The notes beneath the pieces were generated by a model. That model did not search any database, was not told the DNA's origin, and saw only the letters and a list, made by a program, of their open reading frames with translations. A DNA stretch of 64,000 bases from JBEVNR01 sp040507985 (GTDB lineage: Bacteria > Pseudomonadota > Alphaproteobacteria > Rickettsiales > UBA6187), in assembly GCA_040507985.1 (NCBI GenBank), contig JBEVNR010000014.1, positions 1 through 64,000 on the forward strand, written 5' to 3'. The translations under genes and the position numbers were made by a program. This document shows, one piece after another, positions 9,029 through 16,220 of this stretch (its first letter is position 1; each line of letters opens with the position of its first letter).

Positions 9029-9640
9029 TCATTTCTCCGGCGCGCAGAAAAAAACGGCGTTCCGCAGGATGGCGGCCACGAATTTCACGTATTCGGTGAA
9101 TAATATGCCCGCGCTGTTCGGGTGCATCCACCACGACTCCGCCCGAAACGCCGGGGTAAAGACGGGATGGGCGACGATGCGAAAAAGCGGCATGCGCCGA
9201 CGCAACTCGTACATGGCGCGCGGCATGTGGTAATTCGACGTCACCAATCGAACGTTGCGCAGGCGGTGCCTTTTTGCCCATGCGGCGATGGCGTCCGCGT
9301 TTTCCGCCGTGCTGTCCGAAACGCGATCTATCTCTATGCGCGACGCATAGCTTGCGGCCTCTTTGGGGTTCGCGCCGACCGCTAAGAGCAGGCCGTCCAG
9401 CGACGCGTTTCCTCCGACTCCGGAAATAAGCATGCGGTCGGCGATTTGTTGCTCCATTAAGATGACGCCCTCAAGCAGGCGGCGCTTCCCGCCCGTCAGC
9501 ACCGCCACCCCGTCGGTGGATTCATAATCGGACGGTTCGGCGGTGGGAACGCCGCTCGCAAAAATAAAAAAACCCGCCGTCCATAAGGCCAGCATTCCGC
9601 CGATAACAATATACGCATAAAGTTTAAGCGTTGCGTGCAC
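9029..9640 (-). CDS. YdcF-like DUF218 membrane protein
   Basis: A 203-residue protein with one N-terminal membrane helix (about residues 8-28), then a DUF218 domain: VAVLTGGKRR, ISGVGG, STAENADAIAAWA and VRLVTSNYHMPRAM. The DUF218 fold is found in SanA/YdcF proteins linked to envelope homeostasis; exact function unknown. The GTG at 9640 has a strong GGGGGA ribosome binding site. That site lies only 12 bases after the DUF192 gene, which argues for an operon with it and with ruvX. Confidence 0.82.
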   Translation of the reverse strand: MHATLKLYAYIVIGGMLALWTAGFFIFASGVPTAEPSDYESTDGVAVLTGGKRRLLEGVILMEQQIADRMLISGVGGNASLDGLLLAVGANPKEAASYASRIEIDRVSDSTAENADAIAAWAKRHRLRNVRLVTSNYHMPRAMYELRRRMPLFRIVAHPVFTPAFRAESWWMHPNSAGILFTEYVKFVAAILRNAVFFCAPEK

Positions 9641-9652
9641 GTGTCCCCCGCG

Positions 9653-10174
9653 TCACGGCTTCACGTCAACCGGACGGTAGAAAAATCGATCGCCCGCGCG
9701 AATTCCCAATCGCGCGGCTTCCCCGCCCCCTATTTCGAACACGGCGTCGACCGGCTCCGGCGCGGCGATCACCTCTTCCGATTCGGGAGAAGCGTTTTCC
9801 CGTACGTACACGATGCGTCCGCCGCGCATAAACACCATGTCCAACGGGATGATGGTGTCTTTCATCCACATGCGCACGTCGCCCGGGCGTTCGTAAGGAA
9901 ACAGCATGCCTTCGCCTTGCGGCAAATGCGCCACATGTTGCAATCCTCGACGCTTTTGCGCGCCGGTTGACGCAATCCTCACGGAAAAAACGCGCTTTTC
10001 GCCGCTTGCCGTTTCGATGGTGGCTTCCGTCGCTTTTTCAAAAAACGCCTGCGCCGTCCGTTGGCTCCAAAAGACGACGGCCATCCATGCTATCCCCAAC
10101 GCCAAGGCGCACGCCGCTCCCCACGCCATTAATCGGGAAGCTTTTCGTCCGGGCGCGTTTGCGTTGCGTTGCAT
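9653..10174 (-). CDS. membrane-anchored DUF192 protein
   Basis: A 173-residue protein with a single N-terminal transmembrane segment (about residues 15-38), followed by a DUF192 domain. The domain has the typical MLFPYERPGDVRMWMKDT (about 88-106), IPLDMVFM and the end G.GEAARLGIRAGD. DUF192 proteins are small periplasmic or exported domains of unknown role. First gene of the DUF192-ydcF-ruvX operon. Confidence 0.85.
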   Translation of the reverse strand: MQRNANAPGRKASRLMAWGAACALALGIAWMAVVFWSQRTAQAFFEKATEATIETASGEKRVFSVRIASTGAQKRRGLQHVAHLPQGEGMLFPYERPGDVRMWMKDTIIPLDMVFMRGGRIVYVRENASPESEEVIAAPEPVDAVFEIGGGEAARLGIRAGDRFFYRPVDVKP

Positions 10175-10253
10175 GGAATGCCTTCAGCGTGGAATAAATA
10201 GGCATTATATTGAATTCGCCTCAGGCGGAAAAGAAAAAATTTTAGAAGGCGCG

Positions 10254-10275
10254 AAAAATCGTCTCGTTTGAGCGT
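10254..10275 (+). repeat. partial family B repeat
   Basis: The bases CGAAAAATCGTCTCGTTT match the left part of the family B copies at 41261 and 55853. The rest of the element is missing or diverged. Confidence 0.45.
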
Positions 10276-10568
10276 AAGGTAGAGGATAAAATGGTGCATA
10301 ACGCGCGAATAAAAAGCGAATTTTTATTATTTTGTTATATTATCCTCCGTTCCTTCGCCAATTCTCCACATCGTTACGCTTGCAAGCCGCAAGACGTCCG
10401 TCTTTATCGCTCGCCGGTGCATAACCTGCCTCGCTTTTTTCTTTCATGCCGAAAAACAAGGAAAATTATAGATGTTTTCCTGAGACTCGTTGGTGGATAA
10501 CGCCGTGAATGCTTCGCGCATAAACGGGGGAAAGGTCCGGTTGCGCACATATTCGCGCCGCTAATAAC
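10276..10568. other. intergenic, nothing recognised
   Basis: About 290 bases of AT-rich DNA. A 69-codon frame from 10291 lacks family resemblance and a convincing ribosome binding site, so I do not call it. Confidence 0.4.
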
Positions 10569-10598
10569 CCTAATAATAAAAAACTATTTATTATTAGG
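10569..10598. repeat. perfect AT-rich hairpin
   Basis: CCTAATAATAAA and TTTATTATTAGG form a perfect 12-bp stem with a 6-base loop. Its right arm runs into the left terminal repeat of the MITE-like element. It may mark a terminator or the insertion site. Confidence 0.55.
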
Positions 10599-10765
10599 AC
10601 TTACGCAGTGCGTAGATTTTTGAGCGATTTATAGGTCAAAATCGGATAAAAAGCGCAGCGTACTTAACGCGAATGCCTGTCCCCGCGTAAGCGGGGATGA
10701 GCATTTTTAGACGATTTTTACTGCAAAAAGCGCCAAAAAGATGCTCAGCTAGCGTAAGTCCTAAT
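10593..10765. mobile_element. MITE-like element, 14-bp terminal inverted repeats
   Basis: ATTAGGACTTACGC on the left and its exact reverse complement GCGTAAGTCCTAAT on the right bound a 173-bp stretch with no coding capacity. Inside lies the small hairpin CCCCGCGTAAGCGGGG. The features fit a non-autonomous DNA transposon derivative; the parent insertion sequence is not in the window. It ends about 85 bases upstream of ctaG. Confidence 0.75.
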
Positions 10766-10849
10766 TATGTTTTTGTTTACTCGTCATTATTGACTACCCG
10801 TTCGCATAAGGCTACATCTGGCACGATCATTTCAACAAAGATAACCGAC

Positions 10850-11413
10850 ATGACGCATTCCTCAAAACGCCCGGTTCGCGACGCGCTTATCGTCGGCTCC
10901 ATAGCGGCCGGCATGTTCGCCCTCGCCTTTGCCGCCTATCCGTTTTACCGCATTTTTTGTTCCCTCACCGGATTCGAGGGCGTACCTCGCGTGCGGGGCA
11001 CGGACGCCGCGCCGGCGCCAAAGCAAGACGTAGCCCTCCGCCGTGCGATCGAGCTTCGCTTCAACGCCGACGTCGACAAGGACTTGCCGTGGAAGTTCGC
11101 TCCCGAAGCCGTCAAAACGGAAGCGGCGCTCGGGCAAGAGGTCGTCGCCTATTTCACCACCGAAAACCTGTCGGACGAAACCGTCACCGGGCTGGCGGGC
11201 TATAACGTCGCGCCTTATCTGGCGGCCACCTACGTGGAAAAAATAGAGTGTTTCTGCTTTACGAAGCAGACCCTTGCGCCCGGGGAAAAAAAACGCATGG
11301 CGGTGACGTTCGTCGTCGATCCCGAGATAACGAACGACCCGGACTTGCGTGACATTAACGCCGTCACCTTATCGTACACGTTCCATCGCGACCCGAGCGG
11401 CAACGCAAAATGA
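10850..11413 (+). CDS. ctaG: cytochrome c oxidase assembly protein CtaG/Cox11
   Basis: A 187-residue copper chaperone that delivers Cu(B) to cytochrome oxidase subunit I. It has one N-terminal membrane helix (about residues 12-33), a FCSLTGFEG motif just after it, and a periplasmic beta domain. The copper ligands CFCF (about 140) and the LAPGEKKRMAVTFVVDPEI segment are typical of Cox11. The frame is open further upstream into the MITE-like element, but the ATG at 10850 gives the normal length. It overlaps the next gene by four bases. Oxidase subunit genes are not in the window; ctaA lies at 22094-23086. Confidence 0.93.
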   Translation: MTHSSKRPVRDALIVGSIAAGMFALAFAAYPFYRIFCSLTGFEGVPRVRGTDAAPAPKQDVALRRAIELRFNADVDKDLPWKFAPEAVKTEAALGQEVVAYFTTENLSDETVTGLAGYNVAPYLAATYVEKIECFCFTKQTLAPGEKKRMAVTFVVDPEITNDPDLRDINAVTLSYTFHRDPSGNAK

Positions 11414-12066
11414 ACGCGGATCTGACTGCGAACTATCGCGCCGTTCTCGCCCGGCTTCGGGCCGCCGTGCCGGACGGTCCCTTGCCCCGGCTTATCGCCG
11501 TATCGAAAAAACGCCCGGAAGCGGACGTCCGCGCGTTGATCGCCTGCGGCTGCGAGGATTTCGGCGAAAATACCGTACAGGAAATCACGGAGAAATGGGA
11601 GGCGATAAAACGCGACTTCCCCTTAGTGCGCTTGCATTTTATCGGCAGGCTGCAACGCAACAAGGCGGCGGAGGCGTGGAAGCGGTGCGACGCGATACAT
11701 AGCGTCGACCGCGCCCCTCTCGTCGACGCCCTGGCGAGCGCGAAACGCCGTTTCGGCGGCGACGTGCCGTGTTTCGTGCAGGTCAATATCGGCGACGAGG
11801 CCCAAAAAGGCGGCGTTTCGCCCGGGGAAGCGATAGGATTGGCGAACTACGCCGCCTCGCAAGGGGTGCGCGTCGTCGGATTGATGGGCGTGCCGCCGGA
11901 GGGAGCCGATCCCGCCCCGTATTTCTCCCGATTGCGGCAACTTAACGCCGCCGCCGGATTGCCTCGCCTCAGCATGGGCATGTCGAACGATTTTGAGTGC
12001 GCCGCCCGGCTCGGCGCCACCGACGTGCGCGTCGGCGGCCTCATTTTCGAAAATCGCGCGCGTTAG
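11410..12066 (+). CDS. YggS/PLPBP family pyridoxal phosphate homeostasis protein
   Basis: A 218-residue single-domain PLP-binding protein. LIAVSKKRP carries the PLP lysine (about residue 33), followed by FGENTVQEI, LHFIGRLQRNKA, VNIGDE.QKGG and LSMGMSNDFECAARLGATDVRVG. The family controls vitamin B6 and amino acid homeostasis and has no known enzymatic reaction. The start overlaps the stop of ctaG (ATGA), so the two are translationally coupled. Confidence 0.93.
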   Translation: MNADLTANYRAVLARLRAAVPDGPLPRLIAVSKKRPEADVRALIACGCEDFGENTVQEITEKWEAIKRDFPLVRLHFIGRLQRNKAAEAWKRCDAIHSVDRAPLVDALASAKRRFGGDVPCFVQVNIGDEAQKGGVSPGEAIGLANYAASQGVRVVGLMGVPPEGADPAPYFSRLRQLNAAAGLPRLSMGMSNDFECAARLGATDVRVGGLIFENRAR

Positions 12067-12140
12067 GAAAAAAATCCCCCTATTGCTTCTTGATATGCGA
12101 AGAAGTTAAATGTATCTTCCTTGTCGGTATCTAACACGGA

Positions 12141-13307
12141 ATGCGGAAAATGAAAAAAGCGTTGATTTGCGTCGTCGCGTCCATCGTTCTTGCGGGCGGA
12201 GCCTACGCGTTTTTTGCCAAAAGACGCGCGGAACAAGGCGCCGGCGCGCCGGGAGCCGCCATGCCGCCCTTGTCCGTATCGGTCGTCGCGCTTTCTCCCC
12301 AACCCGTTTCCTACACGCACGTCTTGCCGGGAAGAACGGCGCCGTACCGTCAGGCGCAAGTGCGTCCGCAAGTTAACGGCGTGATCGTGCGGCGGTTTTT
12401 TGAGGAAGGATCGGAAGTCAAGCAAGGCGATCAATTATACCAAATTAACGACGTGCCTTATAAGGCCGCGCTGAGGTCCGCCGAAGCGGACCTCGCCGGC
12501 GCCAGGGCCAACGTGGCCTCCGTCGCCTCCCGCGCCGCGCGTTACCGCACGCTGGTGAAGCTAAACGCGGTCAGCAAACAAGAGTTCGACGACGCGATGG
12601 CCGAAAAAAGTCGCGCCGACGCCGCTGTCTCGGTCGCCCAAGCCGCCGTCGAAACCGCTAAAATCAACGTGGAATACACGAAGGTGTACGCACCCATCTC
12701 CGGCCGCATCGGACGCTCCCTCGTCACGGAAGGCGCGCTCGCGACCGCCAACCAGGAAGCCCCGCTCGCCGTCATTACCCAACTCGACCCCATCTACGTC
12801 GACATACAGCAATCCGGAGAGGAGGCGACGCGCATGCGGAAGAGGCTGCGCGAGAAAAACGCCGTCGAAGCGACGCTCACCCTCGCGCGGGGCGAGGAAT
12901 ACGGCATGAAGGGAGCGCTTAAATTCTCCGAAACCACGGTCGAGGAATCGACGGGCGCCGTCACCATGCGGGCGGTTTTCCCTAATCCGGAGGAAATATT
13001 GCTGCCCGGCCTGTTCGTTAAAACCCGCCTCGCCTCCGGAGAAGGCAAGGCGCTGCTCGTGCCGCAACGCGCCGCCACGCGCACGCCCGACGGCAAGCTC
13101 GTCGTCGCGGTCGTGGGGGAAGGCAACGTCGTCTCCATGCGCCCCTTCGTCGCGGACGGCGCCTATAAAGACGGCTGGATCGTGAAAAGCGGACTCAAGG
13201 AAGGCGAAACGATTGTCGTGGAAGGGTATCAAAAAACCGGAGACGGCATGAAGGTCAGTCCCTCGCCCTTTACGGATGCCCCCTCCCCTGCTTCGTCCTC
13301 TAAATAA
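12141..13307 (+). CDS. RND efflux periplasmic adaptor (AcrA/MexA type)
   Basis: A 388-residue membrane fusion protein. It has an N-terminal signal or anchor helix (about residues 5-25), a biotinyl-lipoyl-like half motif GRTAPYRQAQVRPQVNGVI, a coiled-coil hairpin (about 110-175), the second lipoyl half VYAPISGRIGRS, and beta-barrel and membrane-proximal domains. Such adaptors bridge an RND pump and an outer-membrane channel. No RND pump or TolC-like gene follows; pabB is convergent downstream. The partner must be elsewhere or lost. An ATG at 12150 is an equally good start. Confidence 0.88.
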   Translation: MRKMKKALICVVASIVLAGGAYAFFAKRRAEQGAGAPGAAMPPLSVSVVALSPQPVSYTHVLPGRTAPYRQAQVRPQVNGVIVRRFFEEGSEVKQGDQLYQINDVPYKAALRSAEADLAGARANVASVASRAARYRTLVKLNAVSKQEFDDAMAEKSRADAAVSVAQAAVETAKINVEYTKVYAPISGRIGRSLVTEGALATANQEAPLAVITQLDPIYVDIQQSGEEATRMRKRLREKNAVEATLTLARGEEYGMKGALKFSETTVEESTGAVTMRAVFPNPEEILLPGLFVKTRLASGEGKALLVPQRAATRTPDGKLVVAVVGEGNVVSMRPFVADGAYKDGWIVKSGLKEGETIVVEGYQKTGDGMKVSPSPFTDAPSPASSSK

Positions 13308-13328
13308 CGGGCGGTAAAACAAAAAATT

Positions 13329-14642
13329 TCACTTAAGAAGCGCTCTTTCCATGCGCTTTTCCTCTCCCAACGCCGTTGCGATTCCGCGCAATTTTATCGC
13401 CGTCTCCCGCAATTCGTACAAGGGATCGGAATCGGCCACGATTCCCCCGCCGGTCTGGCATTCCATGAATTTTCCCCGCAATATTAACGTGCGGATGACG
13501 ACGGAAAAATCAGCGGCGCCGTCGCCGCCGAAACGGCCGATAATCCCGGAATAGACGCCGCGTCTCCACGATTCGTTGGCCAGGCAAACGTTCATTGCCC
13601 GATGTTTCGGCGCCCCGGTCATCGAACCGGGAGGAAACGCCGCCATCACCGCTTGCAGCGTCGACACGTCGGAACGTTTTTGCCCGGTGACGGTCGACGT
13701 CATGTGATGAACGGAGGGATAGCTGCGCACCGCGCATAATTCCGGGACCTGCACCGATCCGGGAACGCATGAGCGCGACAGGTCGTTGCGGTAGAGATCG
13801 ACGATCATCACGTTTTCGGCGCGGTCCTTTTCGCTTTCCTCGAGCGCTTTTTTATTGGCGAGGTCTTGCTCGCGGCCCCGCGAGCGGGGCGCGGTGCCTT
13901 TTATCGGCGACGCCCTCATGCGACCTTGGGAGTCTACGCGCATAAAACATTCCGGCGACGACGATAAAATATGTGCGAACGGCGTGGCGAGATGCGCGGC
14001 ATATTGTCCGGGCGCGGCCGACGCCAGCCTTGCGTAGACGGCGTTCGGATTCGGCGCGGAAGCGAAGGCGCCGACATGTTTTCGCGTCAGGTTGGCTTGA
14101 AATATGTCGCCGGCGCGAATATGCTCCAATATGGTTTCCACCCGCCGCAGATACGCGACGCGGGGCATCAGCGTGCGAAATTCCTTTAGCCGGGGAATGG
14201 GGGGGAAGTCAGGCGTTCCCATGGAAAACGACGGAAAATAAGGGGGCCTCGCGTCTTTTTCCGTCCATAGGGAGACGGTTTTCTTCAGCGCGTCGAATAT
14301 ATAGACGCGCCGAAACCGGCACAGCCATAGGTCGGGCGCGCGGATAAAGGCGCGCTTTCGCGTCGGAACGCTCGGTTCCACGAGCGTGAGCGCCTCGTAC
14401 CCGACATAGCCGAACCAATTGTTCGCCGCCACGTTATCGGCATGGCGGGAAAGGAAGGCGCCTTCCGCAAACTCCCTTAGGGATGAGACGCAGGCGACGG
14501 GATCGCACGCCAACCAACTGTACCCTCCGTCACGTTCGTCGCACGCCGACGAATGCAGAAGCGTGCGCACCTTACCGAAGCGGCGCGCCCATGCGAACAA
14601 CGCCTGCGGGTCTATCCAAGGTATCTCGTCGTGAAAGCGCAT
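13329..14642 (-). CDS. pabB: aminodeoxychorismate synthase component I
   Basis: A 437-residue chorismate-binding enzyme that makes 4-amino-4-deoxychorismate for folate. The C-terminal half has SSSPECF, the PIKGT motif (about residue 245), DRAENVMIVDLYRNDLSR and PPGSMTGAPKHRAM. The lysine in PIKGT is the PabB signature, where it forms a covalent intermediate; anthranilate synthase TrpE has PIAGT. The N-terminal half is a divergent TrpE-like domain. No pabA or pabC is adjacent. Convergent with the RND adaptor gene. Confidence 0.9.
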   Translation of the reverse strand: MRFHDEIPWIDPQALFAWARRFGKVRTLLHSSACDERDGGYSWLACDPVACVSSLREFAEGAFLSRHADNVAANNWFGYVGYEALTLVEPSVPTRKRAFIRAPDLWLCRFRRVYIFDALKKTVSLWTEKDARPPYFPSFSMGTPDFPPIPRLKEFRTLMPRVAYLRRVETILEHIRAGDIFQANLTRKHVGAFASAPNPNAVYARLASAAPGQYAAHLATPFAHILSSSPECFMRVDSQGRMRASPIKGTAPRSRGREQDLANKKALEESEKDRAENVMIVDLYRNDLSRSCVPGSVQVPELCAVRSYPSVHHMTSTVTGQKRSDVSTLQAVMAAFPPGSMTGAPKHRAMNVCLANESWRRGVYSGIIGRFGGDGAADFSVVIRTLILRGKFMECQTGGGIVADSDPLYELRETAIKLRGIATALGEEKRMERALLK

Positions 14643-15237
14643 GGAAAAATATGTCGGCCTGTGGAATCGCGTTTATAAGGAGACGCGTGCCATCCATACC
14701 ATTCTTCTGTTATTTTAGCGAGGGTAATTCTATTGACTCCGCGCTGATTATCCATTATCTGGCATGGTGAAGTATTTTCTTTGCTTTACACGTCCGCAAA
14801 GATTTCGGCATGCATCGAACCGCACGCCTATAGCGCATTGTTTTCGACATGAACCAACAGTCGATTTCCTTTCCGGAGGAAAAAACCATTGACAGGAATA
14901 AGGCGGTGCAATTTATGATTGAAAATCGAACGGGATATATTACGCAAGGAACCCATACTAATTTTAATATGTGCGACACTCCAAACCCTACAGATCAGGC
15001 AAGCGTAGAGGTCGCCATAAAATTTGCGGATACGGTACGATTTACCCACGGCGGAAACACTTCAGAAGCTTATACGCTATTTTAAAAATATATGGTGATT
15101 TTTATGGAAACGTCATAGAAGAGCGTTCTCACATCGCTACGGCCAAAGAATAGAGTTGTGCGTTACGCTAAAAAAATATTATTTTAAAATTCTTGCCTGC
15201 CCTTACTACAATATTTTCATATGACGCGTCACGCCTT
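14643..15237. other. AT-rich intergenic stretch between pabB and panC
   Basis: Nearly 600 bases, much richer in A and T than the flanking genes. They hold only one short frame (14849-15085, listed separately). I see no tRNA, family A/B repeat or clear terminator. Confidence 0.4.
14849..15085 (+). pseudogene. possible aminotransferase remnant or orphan 78-residue ORF
   Basis: A short AT-rich frame without a good ribosome binding site. The stretch PNPTDQASVEVAIKF followed by DTVRFTHGGNTSEAY loosely resembles class III aminotransferases (PT....ELAE....VRF.NSGTEA). The frame then stops. It may be a decayed fragment of such an enzyme; the resemblance is weak and this may be coincidence. Confidence 0.22.
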
Positions 15238-16095
15238 ATGCGACTATGCCGAAACGACCAGGAACTACGGGCGGCGCTAGACAAGGCTTCGACGTCTCGC
15301 GCCTTCGTTCCCACGATGGGCGCGTTGCACGAGGGGCATGCGACGCTTATGCGGGAGGCAAGAAAACGGGCGGATTGCGTCGTCGTCTCCGCGTTCGTCA
15401 ACCCTAAGCAATTCGCTCCGCACGAAGATTTTTCGTCCTATCCCCGAACTGAACGCAGCGACCTTGAAACGATGGAAAAAGAAGGCGTCGACGTCGCCTA
15501 TTTTCCTTCCGAACGCGACGTTTATCCTAGCGGTTTCGACACGCGCATTGCGCCGGGCGCCACGGCGGCGTCGATGGAAGGCAAAGTCCGTCCGCATTTT
15601 TTTGAGGGCGTGCTGACCGTCGTCATGGCGCTTTTTATGCAGGTGAGACCGTCTTGCGCGATATTCGGCGAAAAAGATTACCAACAGCTTGCCCTGGTGC
15701 GACGCATGGCGGTCGATTTTCGGTTGGGAATAGACGTCGTCGGCGTTCCCATAGCGCGCGATCCGATAAGTGGACTTGCGTTATCGAGCCGGAATCGCTA
15801 TCTCACGCCACCGGAGCTGGTCGTCGCCGGAAAGTTCGCCCGCATCGTCGAAAAAACCGCCTGCGCTTTGTTCGGCGTTAGCGACGCACAAAAAATACGC
15901 CAAATCATAAATGACGCAACAAACGACATGACGGACGCCGGCACGGCGAGGCCGGATTACGTCGATCTTCGCAGCGAACGTTCCTTAACCCCGTTCGACG
16001 CCTACCCTTCGGGCGAGCCGATGCGGTTGTTCGCCGCCGCAAAAATCGGAACCGTCAGAATTCTCGACAACCGCACGGTCGAACGCGACGCGTAA
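15238..16095 (+). CDS. panC: pantothenate synthetase
   Basis: Condenses pantoate and beta-alanine with ATP to give pantothenate. Motifs: VPTMGALHEGHATLM with the HIGH-like histidines (about residues 25-40), FVNPKQF, FFEGVLTVVM, FGEKDYQQLALVRRM and the KMSKS-like LSSRNRYL. About 285 residues, the usual size. I chose the ATG at 15238; a TTG at 15193 would add 15 residues. Neither has a strong ribosome binding site. panB and panD are not adjacent. Confidence 0.92.
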   Translation: MRLCRNDQELRAALDKASTSRAFVPTMGALHEGHATLMREARKRADCVVVSAFVNPKQFAPHEDFSSYPRTERSDLETMEKEGVDVAYFPSERDVYPSGFDTRIAPGATAASMEGKVRPHFFEGVLTVVMALFMQVRPSCAIFGEKDYQQLALVRRMAVDFRLGIDVVGVPIARDPISGLALSSRNRYLTPPELVVAGKFARIVEKTACALFGVSDAQKIRQIINDATNDMTDAGTARPDYVDLRSERSLTPFDAYPSGEPMRLFAAAKIGTVRILDNRTVERDA

Positions 16096-16220
16096 GGCAG
16101 TCATGGCAAAAACATAAATCAATCGCCCGTTATTCCTTCGCCCTCATTTAAACGGCCTTTGCATTTTTGCCGTCCGCCCTCTATGATCGCTTTCCATTCA
16201 TCATAACGGCTTGAACGACA

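Noticed and set aside
10291..10500. A 69-codon frame between the DUF192 gene and ctaG
   Set aside because: No ribosome binding site, no family resemblance and composition unlike the neighbouring genes.
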